Counted from the first letter of the stretch, positions 36,322 through 44,700 are shown. The stretch is DNA of 64,000 bases from an uncultured Bacteroidia bacterium (GCA_902780935.1 CACZHP010000002.1:1-64000); one strand, 5' to 3'. Translations and numbers: made by a program. The notes: generated by a model not told the origin, from the letters alone.

Positions 36322-38787
36322 ATGTTGAGGTTTTGGAAGAATATGGATGATGACGACAAGGAGAGACTGGTTAAAGGCACCGGTCTCGCTGTCGCCGTGC
36401 TTACTGTATTCACCCTCCTCGCAACTGTCTCATACCTTTTCACTTGGAAGATCGACCAGAGCGCTCTTGCTGCTCCTGTGTCTGACAAGTCTGTGGAGAT
36501 CAGCAATATAGCTGGAAAACTCGGCTACAAGTGGGCCAACTTGCTCGTCCGGGAGTGGTTCGGGCTCGGAAGCCTGGCGCTGATCCTGATCATGTTCGCC
36601 GTGTCCGTCCGGCTTCTTCTGGGACGGTGGCATTACTCGATGACCCGGACTATCCTGCTCACCGTTTCCGGGGCTCTCGTCGCATCTTTCATCCTTTCTT
36701 TCGTTTCTGATGTCGCCGGTTGGGGGAATGTTTTCGGCGGGGGACTTGGCGGAGAGTGCGGCGAGAGTGTCGTCAGCTGGTCCCGGAATCTATTCGGGCC
36801 GGTCATCACGGTAGTCCTGCTGCTTTTGCTTCTCGCGTTGTGGCTCTTCTTCGCCAGCGACAAGTTCCGCCTCTGGCTGGATTCTCTTACTTCGGCCGCA
36901 GGGGTAGACGGCGTTCCAGACGCCTCGCTCCGCTCGGCCCCACCGCTCGCTTCGCAAAGCGAAGCTCCGGTCCCCCCTCTTACCGTGCCGAGGGTGGCAG
37001 GGTCTGGCCCTGCCGTCTCCCCTGCGGCCGCAAGCGAAGTTTCTTCCCCGATCGCGCCACTGGCCACCGACCGTACTGAGCTGCCGTCTGCTCCCGGGAC
37101 GGAGAGCAAAGATCCGGAGAGCAAAAATCCGGTGAGCAAAGATTCCAAGGAACCGGAGCAACAAGAGAACTCTTTGGAGATAATCAAAGGCACGGAGCTT
37201 TCCACTGAGATCACCAAGGAACTCGAGCCGATCAATGTCCGCGACGAGCTGCCGAAGTACGAATTCCCTTCCCTCGAGCTTCTCGAGGAATATTCCACCG
37301 GCCGCCATGATGTCTCCGAAGAAGAACTGACCAGAAACAACAACAAGATCAGGGCGACGCTGGAGAACTACAGGATCCAGATTAATGATGTCAAGGCGAT
37401 TGTCGGACCGACTGTCACACTTTATAAAGTTTACCCCGCTCCCGGCGTGAAGATCGCCGAGATCAAGAAGCTTCAGGAAGACATCGGTATGTATCTCCAT
37501 GCCAGGGGAGTCCGTGTCGTGACCCTGACCGACTCGGTCGGCATCGAGGTCGCCAACGACAAACCCTCGATCGTGCCGATGCGCGCCGTCCTCAATGATG
37601 ACGCTTTCCGGAACAGCAAGGCAGAGCTCCCGATCGCTATCGGCTATACTATCCATCAGAAAGTCAAGGTCTTTGACTTGGCGGACGCTCCGCACTTGCT
37701 TGTCGCTGGAGCCACAAAGCAGGGTAAGTCCGTGGGCCTGAACGCCATGGTCGCGTCGCTCCTGTATTCAAAACATCCTTCGGAGCTGAAGTTCGTCTTC
37801 ATCGATCCAAAGATGGTCGAGTTCTCGCATTACGGCCGGTTGCTGTACCATTATCTCGCTGTGCTCCCGTCCAATGACGAGAGGGAAGAGCAGGAGAATG
37901 CTATCGTGAAAAAGGCCGACAAGGCGGAGAAGGTCCTCAAGTCCCTTGTCGCTGAGATGGAGCAGCGGTATGAATTGTTGAGCAAGGCATTTGTCCCCAA
38001 CATCAAGCTCTATAACGAGAAGTTCAGGGAACGTCACCTGCTGCCCACGGACGGTCACAGGTTCCTGCCATATATCGTCACCATAGTCGATGAGTACGCC
38101 GACTTGACGATGTCGGTCGGAGGTGGAGGAGACGCCAAGGCACAGGCCAGGAGCATCTCAACATCGATCATCCGTCTGGCGCAGAAGGGTAGAGCTGCCG
38201 GTATCCACATCGTTCTGGCGACCCAGAGGCCTTCCGTGGATGTGATCACGGGCCTTATCAAGGCGAATTTCCCTACCAGGATCGCTTTCAGGGTCATTTC
38301 CAGGATAGACTCCTCAACGATTCTGGATTCTCCAGGCGCTGAGAAACTCATCGGTAGGGGAGACATGCTCTATTATGCCGGGGTAGAGATGGAAAGGGTC
38401 CAGTGCGCCCTTATCGACAGTGATGAGATCAGCAGGCTGACAGAGTTCATCGGGGCCCAGAAGGGTTACAAGAAGAGCTTCAACACTCCTTATTATCTCC
38501 CCGATGTCGAGGAAACCACGGAAGACGGTTCCGGAGGGTTGGTTGACATGAAGAACCTTGACGAGAGGTTTGAGGAAGCCGCGAAGATGATCGTCATCAA
38601 CCAGAGGGGATCGACTTCCGACCTCCAGAGACGTCTGGGCATGGGCTACGCAAAGGCCGGCCGGGTGATGGACCAGCTTGAGGCTGCCGGTGTGGTCGGC
38701 CCACAGTCCGGATCCAAGCCTCGCGAGGTCCTGATCGGCAGTCTGGATGAACTTGAAAAGGTCCTGGAGTCCTTCCGGAACCAGTAA
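36322..38787 (+). CDS. ftsK: DNA translocase FtsK
   Basis: The 821-residue protein has four N-terminal membrane helices (within 15-190), a linker rich in Pro, Ser, Ala and Glu (about 195-310), and the RecA-like motor with Walker A GATKQGKS (463-470), FVFIDPKMVEFS, the IVDEYADL Walker B region and IVLATQRPSVDVITG, then a C-terminal winged-helix gamma domain (QRRLGMGYAKAGRVMDQLEAAGVVG). It pumps DNA at the septum and assists dimer resolution. The linker DNA holds three hairpins (see 36910-37014). The ATG at 36322 is preferred to a GTG at 36316 that overlaps the previous stop. lolA follows, a common ftsK-lolA order. Confidence 0.95.
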   Translation: MLRFWKNMDDDDKERLVKGTGLAVAVLTVFTLLATVSYLFTWKIDQSALAAPVSDKSVEISNIAGKLGYKWANLLVREWFGLGSLALILIMFAVSVRLLLGRWHYSMTRTILLTVSGALVASFILSFVSDVAGWGNVFGGGLGGECGESVVSWSRNLFGPVITVVLLLLLLALWLFFASDKFRLWLDSLTSAAGVDGVPDASLRSAPPLASQSEAPVPPLTVPRVAGSGPAVSPAAASEVSSPIAPLATDRTELPSAPGTESKDPESKNPVSKDSKEPEQQENSLEIIKGTELSTEITKELEPINVRDELPKYEFPSLELLEEYSTGRHDVSEEELTRNNNKIRATLENYRIQINDVKAIVGPTVTLYKVYPAPGVKIAEIKKLQEDIGMYLHARGVRVVTLTDSVGIEVANDKPSIVPMRAVLNDDAFRNSKAELPIAIGYTIHQKVKVFDLADAPHLLVAGATKQGKSVGLNAMVASLLYSKHPSELKFVFIDPKMVEFSHYGRLLYHYLAVLPSNDEREEQENAIVKKADKAEKVLKSLVAEMEQRYELLSKAFVPNIKLYNEKFRERHLLPTDGHRFLPYIVTIVDEYADLTMSVGGGGDAKAQARSISTSIIRLAQKGRAAGIHIVLATQRPSVDVITGLIKANFPTRIAFRVISRIDSSTILDSPGAEKLIGRGDMLYYAGVEMERVQCALIDSDEISRLTEFIGAQKGYKKSFNTPYYLPDVEETTEDGSGGLVDMKNLDERFEEAAKMIVINQRGSTSDLQRRLGMGYAKAGRVMDQLEAAGVVGPQSGSKPREVLIGSLDELEKVLESFRNQ
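36910..37014. repeat. three hairpins in the ftsK linker
   Basis: Within 105 bases there are three perfect inverted repeats: GGCGT/ACGCC (36910-36914, 36920-36924, loop TCCAG), GCTTCGC/GCGAAGC (36949-36955, 36959-36965, loop AAA, with flanking ACCG/CGGT that can extend the stem) and GGCAGGG/CCCTGCC (36996-37002, 37008-37014, loop TCTGG). They encode part of the low-complexity linker, where an insertion would be tolerated. Confidence 0.7.
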
Positions 38788-38826
38788 GCCGCTTCTGGCA
38801 CAACTTGTGCAATTCCCATGGTTATC

Positions 38827-39477
38827 ATGAGAAAGAATATCATCATAACGTTTGCCGTCATCCTCGCTACCGCCTTTACCGCCGGGGCGAAGAGCAAGAC
38901 GCTCTCATCCTTCATCGACAAGGTGTCCTCTTCCCTTGTGACCTTTGAGTATTCCTTTACGATGCGTACCTCGAAGTCAAGTGCCAAGATGACCGGATCG
39001 GGTGATGTGCGTGTCCAGGACAACGCTTTCGTCATGAACGGCAACGGGCTGGAGGTCTGGTGTGACGGCCGTCTGAGATGGACGGTGGACAGGCTCGCCG
39101 AAGAGGCTTTGGTTGAGACCGTCGACGAGTCAGCTGATGTCTATGCGACGAACCCCGCTCTTATGATCACCTCAGTTGATGCCGCTTTCGAGGAAGTCTC
39201 GTTCGGAGCCGCCAAGTTCCAGGGCAAGGCAGTTGACTCCTCAGTGCTTTCGCCGGTCAACAAAGGGAAATACTCAATGGACATCAACGAGCTGAGGCTT
39301 TATTTCAAAAGCGGGACCACCACTCTCGTGGGAGCTGAGGTGAAGCTGAATGACGGCTCCGTTTCCGAGTTCATAATCAAAGACTTCTCATTCTCCGACA
39401 GGCTGGAAACGAAAGAGTCTTTCCGGTTCGACGAAAAGACTCTTGATGATTCTTATGTGGTCACTGACCTGAGGTAG
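38827..39477 (+). CDS. lolA: LolA-like outer-membrane lipoprotein carrier
   Basis: The 216-residue protein has a signal peptide (MRKNIIITFAVILATAFTAGA) and the beta-rich pattern of LolA/LolB-fold proteins in Bacteroidetes (GSGDVRVQDNAFVMNGNGLEVWCDG). LolA carries lipoproteins from the inner membrane across the periplasm. Sequence conservation in this family is low, so the call leans on the signal, length and the position immediately after ftsK, a common order. ATG 38827 is used; a GTG/ATG pair a few codons earlier is possible. It converges with the FISUMP gene, two bases between stops. Confidence 0.78.
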   Translation: MRKNIIITFAVILATAFTAGAKSKTLSSFIDKVSSSLVTFEYSFTMRTSKSSAKMTGSGDVRVQDNAFVMNGNGLEVWCDGRLRWTVDRLAEEALVETVDESADVYATNPALMITSVDAAFEEVSFGAAKFQGKAVDSSVLSPVNKGKYSMDINELRLYFKSGTTTLVGAEVKLNDGSVSEFIIKDFSFSDRLETKESFRFDEKTLDDSYVVTDLR

Positions 39478-39479
39478 CC

Positions 39480-40472
39480 CTATTCCTCCTTATTGTCATC
39501 TTTGACGCAACGGACCGAGGCACGGAAAGATTCCTTGTCTCCGCGTCCGCTGAATACGTCGTTCTTTGAGACATAGATGTAGCGGTACGTGGCAGTGCCG
39601 TCCTGCGAGTCTGATGTCCAGAACGAAGCGTACTGGTTGACCCCGATAAATTTGACTATTCCTTCCTGGTCAACGGCATAACCGACGGGAATCGCGGAGA
39701 ACTTGGTGCTGTTGTTTATTTTCACATCAGGCCAGAAAGTCCACATCTTGTTGTCGTTGAATGTGGCGTCCACCATCATTGAGCCGGCGACGCTTGATAG
39801 GATATCCCCTTGGGCGCCTGCCATTGCCGCGAATTCCTCATCTGTGGGAAGACGCCAGCCGTCGGGGCAAGCATTGACGGCTTCGTTCCAGTTGTACAGC
39901 CTGCCGAAGATGGGATCCATCGCGGCGCTGTTCTCATAGGAGACTCCTGAACCCGAGTAGTAGAGGTTGTTCCGCATCCAGACCTTGCCTTCGGCTGTGG
40001 TGAGATAATACACGCCGGCGTCTCTGGGATCCACCATGCTTGAGAAAGCCTCGTATCCCGCTCCCTTGAGTGAACCCTCGAGGGAAGGATCAACGACGGT
40101 TGTCTGCTTGGAGGCGGAAATGCCTAAGTAGTCTGTCGCAAAGGCTCCCACAGTAACCGAGTACGAACCGGTGGCCGAAGGTGCGGTCAGGGAGAAAGTG
40201 CCATCTCCGGTGCCGTCCTCGGTCTTGACGGTGTCCCTCTTGGTGTCCCATGAGGATAGCCAGTAGTAGCCCACTTTGCCCGTGGAAGGGTTGACGGCAC
40301 CCTTCGGGGTGACTGTCACCTGCTCCCCGACTTTCATATAAGAAGGAATAGAGAATTTCACCGATCCTTCGAGGAAAGGGTTCGATTCGGTATCCTCATT
40401 CTTTTTGTGGCACGAGGGAAGGATCGCGAGTGAAGCGGCTGATAAAAGAATCAATATGCTCTTAAATCTCAT
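39480..40472 (-). CDS. FISUMP-domain lipoprotein
   Basis: The 330-residue protein has a lipoprotein signal (LAILPSC, about residues 13-20), a region like an Ig/PKD domain (about 30-130) and a C-terminal FISUMP domain (Fibrobacter succinogenes major paralogous domain): GKVWMRNNLYY, FGRLYNWNEAVNACPDGWRLPTDEEF, ASFWTS, and the ending SFRASVRCVKD. Such proteins are surface-exposed or cell-envelope proteins of unknown function in Bacteroidetes and Fibrobacteres. It is transcribed alone on the minus strand, divergent from apbE. The ATG at 40472 is chosen because it starts the signal peptide. Confidence 0.83.
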   Translation of the reverse strand: MRFKSILILLSAASLAILPSCHKKNEDTESNPFLEGSVKFSIPSYMKVGEQVTVTPKGAVNPSTGKVGYYWLSSWDTKRDTVKTEDGTGDGTFSLTAPSATGSYSVTVGAFATDYLGISASKQTTVVDPSLEGSLKGAGYEAFSSMVDPRDAGVYYLTTAEGKVWMRNNLYYSGSGVSYENSAAMDPIFGRLYNWNEAVNACPDGWRLPTDEEFAAMAGAQGDILSSVAGSMMVDATFNDNKMWTFWPDVKINNSTKFSAIPVGYAVDQEGIVKFIGVNQYASFWTSDSQDGTATYRYIYVSKNDVFSGRGDKESFRASVRCVKDDNKEE

Positions 40473-40585
40473 ATAGTCTTGACTTGAACATGCAAATATC
40501 GCATAAAAAACGCGAAAACGGTAGTCTTTCAGCAAAAACCAGTCCAAGGAGACTGATATTTTCCACGTAAATGATTATTATTGCA

Positions 40586-41611
40586 ATGATGAAAAGGATC
40601 CTGAATGCTTTTTCCACCGTAATGTCGGTGATTGTCTTGGGCTTCAGCAGTCTCTCCTGTGTTCCGGACAGAGGGTACTGCCAGCTCACAGGCTATGCCC
40701 AGGGAGGTACATATTCCGTGAAACTCAACCTCAAAGGAGTGAAGGCACCCATTGAGGAGATCCAGTCAGGTGTGGATTCCATTTTGACCTTGATCGACAC
40801 GACTCTCTCCGGCTACAACAAAGGCTCCCAGCTGAGCCGCTTGAACGCTGGAGTTCCTGTCGAGCCCAACGAGATGTTCAAGGAGGTTTTCTCCATTTCC
40901 CGGAAGTTCTATACGGAGACAGGTGGAGCCTTGGATGTGGCCGCCGCACCTTTGTTTGACATCTGGGGATTCGGTTTCACTTCCGACAAGCTTCCTTCCG
41001 CGGAGGCCGTGGACAGCGTCCTGGCCGTCTGTGGGATGGACAAGATAGGAGAGAATATGGAGCCAATTGTCCCTGGGGCGCATGTTAAGCTGAATTTCAA
41101 TGCCATAGCCCAAGGTTACACCTCTGACAAGATCGCCGGCTACCTCCACTCTCTCGGAGTAAAAGACATGCTCGTGGACATAGGGGAGATATATTGCGAG
41201 GGATTCAATCCGAAGGGTCTGCCATGGTCCATCGGCATCGACAGGCCGTTCGACGGGAACATGACTCCCGGAGCGGATCTTGATGGAATATGGCGGGGTG
41301 ACGGGAGAGGCCGAGGGGTCGTCACATCCGGGAATTACCGCAAATATTACGAGAAGGACGGCCGTAAGTATTCCCACACAATCGACCCTCGCACCGGTTA
41401 TCCAGTTAGTCATAACCTTCTGAGTGCCACGATAGTAGCTCCAGATGCGACGACAGCTGACGCCTATGCCACGTATTGCATGGTCATCGGGCTGGAAGCC
41501 GCGAGGGAATTCATTACTTCCCGGGATGATGTCGAGGGCTATCTGATCTACGATGATAAAGGGAATATGACTGAGTGGGCCTCCTCTGGCTTCAAACTTG
41601 CAGGGGAATAA
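40586..41611 (+). CDS. apbE: FAD:protein FMN transferase (ApbE), lipoprotein
   Basis: The 341-residue protein has a lipoprotein signal (SSLSC near residue 25), and ApbE motifs: ALDVAAAPLFDIWGFG, NFNAIAQGYTSD, KYSHTIDPRTGYP and TTADAYAT with the metal-binding Asp. ApbE attaches FMN to Thr residues of proteins such as the Rnf and NQR complexes in the periplasm. The target is not in this window. A second gene of the unit, a small lipoprotein, follows 20 bases later. Start codons at 40571 and 40589 are also possible; 40586 fits the signal. Confidence 0.9.
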   Translation: MMKRILNAFSTVMSVIVLGFSSLSCVPDRGYCQLTGYAQGGTYSVKLNLKGVKAPIEEIQSGVDSILTLIDTTLSGYNKGSQLSRLNAGVPVEPNEMFKEVFSISRKFYTETGGALDVAAAPLFDIWGFGFTSDKLPSAEAVDSVLAVCGMDKIGENMEPIVPGAHVKLNFNAIAQGYTSDKIAGYLHSLGVKDMLVDIGEIYCEGFNPKGLPWSIGIDRPFDGNMTPGADLDGIWRGDGRGRGVVTSGNYRKYYEKDGRKYSHTIDPRTGYPVSHNLLSATIVAPDATTADAYATYCMVIGLEAAREFITSRDDVEGYLIYDDKGNMTEWASSGFKLAGE

Positions 41612-41631
41612 TCCGGTTTTCAACTTGAGTT

Positions 41632-42063
41632 ATGAATAAGGGGTCCTTGTTTTTCCCAGTGTGTCTGGCTGTGGTCCTGTCCATCCTGGCGGGATGCAGC
41701 ACCATGAGCCGTACTGAAAAGCAGTTGGCCAAGGTGGATTCTTTTGACGCTCCGGACATTCCATCGCCCGGTGCGGTTCCTCCAGTAAGGCCTACTGATT
41801 CGGGTCTGGAGTATTCCAGGGATGTCATTGTGGTCAGCTACGACATCGAGATTGGGAAAGATCCTCTCAAGAAAGCCATCAGAAAGTACGGAGCGTCAAT
41901 CATTTACGACTATAGGATCGGCAATGCGATAGCGGTCAGGATTCCTGATCCCCGGAAGATGGAGGAAGCTATCGTTTATTTTGAGAAAGTCAAAGGCGTG
42001 CTCCAGGTCTCGAGGGACCGCATCAATTATCTTGACAGGCGGGTGTCTCTCGATCTTTTGTAG
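41632..42063 (+). CDS. small lipoprotein resembling a subtilisin propeptide (I9-like)
   Basis: The 143-residue protein has a lipoprotein signal (SILAGCS, Cys near residue 22), a Pro/Asp-rich linker (about 38-60), and a C-terminal domain of about 80 residues (VIVVSYDIEIG, AIRKYGASIIYDYRIGNAIAVRIP, VKGVLQVSRDRI). The alternation of strands and the GVLQV ending recall the propeptide/inhibitor I9 fold of subtilases, here without a protease attached. I do not recognise a named family; the similarity is by eye. A free I9-like domain could inhibit or chaperone a secreted protease, or have another binding role. It follows apbE by 20 bases and overlaps the convergent truB 3' end by 41 bases. Confidence 0.65.
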   Translation: MNKGSLFFPVCLAVVLSILAGCSTMSRTEKQLAKVDSFDAPDIPSPGAVPPVRPTDSGLEYSRDVIVVSYDIEIGKDPLKKAIRKYGASIIYDYRIGNAIAVRIPDPRKMEEAIVYFEKVKGVLQVSRDRINYLDRRVSLDLL

Positions 42064-43006
42064 GGAATAAACCTGCGGCTTGTCCGACAGAAAGGGCGGT
42101 TTCGGCATCGAAGCCGCCTGATTTTGTCCTGCGGAGTGAGTTGAGGTGGGCGCCTGTCCCCAAAGCCTCTCCCAGGTCCCTGGCCAAGGCGCGGATGTAG
42201 GTGCCTTTGGAGCAGGCGACGCGGATGGTGGCGAGGGGCAGGCCCAGCCCCGAAGTGTCAGCCACGTTGATCCTGCTATTCGGGTCGTACTGGCTGGAAT
42301 TGTCAGGCCGTGGGCACCGTGAACCTGGGCCGTACTCAGCCGCAGCGAAGCGAGAATGGACGCGGCCCAGGTTCAGCGGTGCCACGGCTTTGAACGAGAG
42401 TAGTTCCATCTCGTAGATGGTGATCTTCTGGACATTGAGCATCTCCGCTACCGAATGGTCAAAGCCAGCGATCACATCGCTCTTCGCCAAACCTTTGGCT
42501 TTGAATTGTTTCCGCGCCAGCTCATAAGCCCTGACCCCATCCACGGATTTCGCCGAGAAAAGGGGAGCTACTTGGTCCTGCTCACCTATGAAATTAGGAA
42601 GCGTTTCTCGCAAGGATTCCTCTGACACGTTGTCGGTCGGATAAAGCTTGTCCACAGCCTTCTCAAGGTCATAGGACGGGGTGGTGGCCCCGAATGATAT
42701 TCCGGCCACATATTCCTTAGCCTCTTTCTGGAGAGTCTCGGCCTGGCGGCAGGCTTTCCCTATGCAGATGAGAAGAACCCCGGTCGCGAGCGGGTCCAAG
42801 GTCCCGGCATGGCCGACCTTGAGATTCTTCTTGCCGAAGTGTCTGCAGGCCGCGCGTTTGATCTTCCGTACCACGTCGGCAGAAGTCCACCTGTAAGGTT
42901 TGTCGACGGGTATGATTATTCCTTCGGGGTAGTCGTCGATATTCCCCGAAAACACCCTCCCGGCTATCCGGGAATCGGCGATCACAGTTCCCGGTGTTAG
43001 AGTCAC
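42023..43006 (-). CDS. truB: tRNA pseudouridine(55) synthase
   Basis: The 327-residue protein shows GIIIPVDKPYRWTSADVV, GHAGTLDPLATGVLL (catalytic Asp) and VACSKGTYIRALARDLGEALGTGAHL, so it is TruB, which makes pseudouridine 55 in the tRNA T loop. The GTG at 43006 is taken as start because it overlaps the rpiB stop as GTGA and gives the right length; no ATG fits. About 45 extra residues (roughly 203-250) interrupt the usual short connection before VACSKG. Their DNA is a long palindrome (42307-42388). Without that insert the protein would be of usual size. It is the last gene of a cvpA-tsaB-rpiB-truB unit. Confidence 0.92.
   Translation of the reverse strand: MTLTPGTVIADSRIAGRVFSGNIDDYPEGIIIPVDKPYRWTSADVVRKIKRAACRHFGKKNLKVGHAGTLDPLATGVLLICIGKACRQAETLQKEAKEYVAGISFGATTPSYDLEKAVDKLYPTDNVSEESLRETLPNFIGEQDQVAPLFSAKSVDGVRAYELARKQFKAKGLAKSDVIAGFDHSVAEMLNVQKITIYEMELLSFKAVAPLNLGRVHSRFAAAEYGPGSRCPRPDNSSQYDPNSRINVADTSGLGLPLATIRVACSKGTYIRALARDLGEALGTGAHLNSLRRTKSGGFDAETALSVGQAAGLFPTKDRETPACQDN
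42307..42388. repeat. long palindrome inserted in frame in truB
   Basis: Arms at 42307-42332 and 42363-42388 are complementary over about 25 base pairs with two single-base bulges; the inner 14 bases of the arms (CGGCCCAGGTTCA and its complement) pair perfectly. The 30-base loop (42333-42362) holds GCGAAGCGAG. Both arms and the loop are translated. This is the size and shape of a mobile palindromic element rather than of normal truB sequence. Confidence 0.8.
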
Positions 43007-43434
43007 TGGATGTCGATCTTGTCTCTCCTGCGCTGGTGGCGTCCCTCTTCCACCGGGGTGGAAAGCCATGTGTTGACGATCCTGGTCGCCATCTGGTAGG
43101 AGATGAAACGGGCCGGCAGGACCAGCACATTGGCGTCGTTGTGGGCTTTGACAAGCCTTCCGATCTCGCTGTTCCAGGCCAGTCCGGCCCTAACGCCCTT
43201 ATGCTTGTTGAGGGTGATGGCCATCCCATTGCCGGTACCGCACAGAGCTATTCCAAGGTCAACTTCCTTTCTCTCAATAGCTTCGGCAAGGGCATGGGCA
43301 TAGTCTGGATAGTCGCAACTGACTTCGGAATAAGTCCCGTAGTCAGCCACATCGTGTCCTTTCTTTGTCAAAAGCTCGGCGAGCCTGTTCTTGTACTCAT
43401 AGCCGGCATGGTCTGAGGCGACTCCTATTTTCAT
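43003..43434 (-). CDS. rpiB: ribose-5-phosphate isomerase B
   Basis: The 143-residue protein has GVASDHAGYEYK (active-site Asp and His), DYPDYAHALAEAI and ALCGTGNGMAI with the catalytic Cys, followed by AWNSEIGRLVKAHNDANVL. It interconverts ribulose 5-phosphate and ribose 5-phosphate in the pentose phosphate pathway. It sits 17 bases after tsaB and overlaps truB by four bases. Confidence 0.95.
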   Translation of the reverse strand: MKIGVASDHAGYEYKNRLAELLTKKGHDVADYGTYSEVSCDYPDYAHALAEAIERKEVDLGIALCGTGNGMAITLNKHKGVRAGLAWNSEIGRLVKAHNDANVLVLPARFISYQMATRIVNTWLSTPVEEGRHQRRRDKIDIQ

Positions 43435-43451
43435 GATGCGTGATTATGTGG

Positions 43452-44144
43452 TTAAAAGAGTTTTTTCTTGCTTACCGTGGTGACGAATTCCTTCAGATAG
43501 AAAGGCTCGAAATACGCCACGTCCCTGAAAGTCCCCGCCTTGAGGGCCTCGGTGGCCGGCTTTACCATCCCGGAGGCTTTCGGAGCGAGTTGAACGAAGG
43601 TGGCGTTGGGGTGAGTGATGGTCCCTTCACATTTCATGGCGCCATCTCCGACGAAGAGGACGGGGCCTTTTTCGAGACAATCCCGGAAAGAATCCGGGTT
43701 CACGATCTGAGCTACCGTAGGCGAAACCTGCCTGCCATCAGGGGTGAAGACGCCGGTATAGACCTCCATCCTTCGGGCGTCGATCATAGGCACGATATAT
43801 TCGCATCCATCCGGGAGCAGCCCCTCATCCATGGCTTGCCACACGAGTGTGTCCAGTGTGCCAACCGAGATCAGAGGTATCCCGGCTCCGAAACACAATC
43901 CCTTGGCTGTGGAGACTCCCACCCTGAGACCAGTATAAGATCCCGGCCCCTCACTGACGGCAACAGCGTCACAGTCGGTCACCTTCAAACCTTTCTCCTT
44001 CAGCATGTCGCTGACGAAAAGGGCGGTGAGTGAGGCGTGGGCCCTGGGCTCATCACTAATCTTCTCTATGGTAACTTTCCCGTCCTCGGCGATCGCCGTG
44101 GAGCAAAGAGAGGTCGAGGTCTCGATCAGGATAAGTCTGTTCAT
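43452..44144 (-). CDS. tsaB: tRNA threonylcarbamoyladenosine protein TsaB
   Basis: The 230-residue protein begins LILIETSTSLCSTAIAEDG and has SEGPGSYTGLRVGVSTAKGL, the TsaB hallmark. TsaB is the inactive partner of TsaD needed for t6A37 on ANN-reading tRNAs; the tRNA-Asn and IleRS encoded nearby are both parts of that decoding. It follows cvpA by five bases and precedes rpiB. Confidence 0.93.
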   Translation of the reverse strand: MNRLILIETSTSLCSTAIAEDGKVTIEKISDEPRAHASLTALFVSDMLKEKGLKVTDCDAVAVSEGPGSYTGLRVGVSTAKGLCFGAGIPLISVGTLDTLVWQAMDEGLLPDGCEYIVPMIDARRMEVYTGVFTPDGRQVSPTVAQIVNPDSFRDCLEKGPVLFVGDGAMKCEGTITHPNATFVQLAPKASGMVKPATEALKAGTFRDVAYFEPFYLKEFVTTVSKKKLF

Positions 44145-44149
44145 GGTTT

Positions 44150-44644
44150 TTACTTATTGAATATCAATTCTTTCAGATATGGGAACACTGTATTGGCGAT
44201 GTCTTTGACCGGCTGGTAGAGGATGGATCCACTCAGCGTGCTCTCCTTGACCAGGGGGATGGTCGAGTTGAGCGCGTCAAACAGTATTATTACCAAGCCT
44301 ACGATCAAGACCATCTTCAAAAGGGCGAAAACGACACCGAGAAGCTTGTTGAGCCATCCCAGCATCATCACTTTCACAACTTTCTCCACCGCTTTCCCGG
44401 CGAGGTGGACTAAGAGCATCACGATAAGCAGGATAAGCGCGAACGCTATCACATGGAGGACGCCGGATGGCAAGTCGGCGAAAGACACCAGCCAGTCTCC
44501 CAGGGCCCCTGAGAATTTGAATGACAGCCACACTCCGGCGATCAAGGCCACAAGTGAGTAAGCCTGGTTGACGAATCCTTTGGAAATCCCTCTTATGACG
44601 GCGGGCACCAGGCAGCAGATGATGATGATGTCGATTATGTTCAC
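44150..44644 (-). CDS. cvpA: CvpA family membrane protein
   Basis: The 164-residue protein begins IIDIIIICCLVPAVIRGISKGF, the CvpA start, and has four hydrophobic helices with a Gly-rich third one (AGKAVEKVVKVMMLGWLNKLLG). In E. coli CvpA is required for colicin V production, but its function in most bacteria is unknown. It leads the cvpA-tsaB-rpiB-truB unit and has its own promoter whose upstream element lies inside ileS. Confidence 0.85.
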   Translation of the reverse strand: MNIIDIIIICCLVPAVIRGISKGFVNQAYSLVALIAGVWLSFKFSGALGDWLVSFADLPSGVLHVIAFALILLIVMLLVHLAGKAVEKVVKVMMLGWLNKLLGVVFALLKMVLIVGLVIILFDALNSTIPLVKESTLSGSILYQPVKDIANTVFPYLKELIFNK

Positions 44645-44656
44645 CTTGGTATTCTA

Positions 44657-44688
44657 TTGAAAAATAACAGGGAAATGCCTATCTTTGC
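44657..44688 (+). promoter_or_regulatory. ileS promoter
   Basis: ATTG at 44657-44660, a 20-base spacer, and TATCTTTG at 44681-44688 form a near-consensus Bacteroides promoter. Transcription should begin near 44695, 52 bases before the ileS ATG. Confidence 0.7.
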
Positions 44689-44700
44689 ATCTTCGGTAAT

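Noticed and set aside
38798..38810. Short palindrome GCACAACTTGTGC before lolA
   Set aside because: Six-base arms around one base are easily found by chance and it is not near a recognisable promoter.
42023..42063. 41-base overlap of the truB and lipoprotein 3' ends as evidence for a frameshift
   Set aside because: Both frames close normally and both products look complete, so this is an ordinary convergent overlap.
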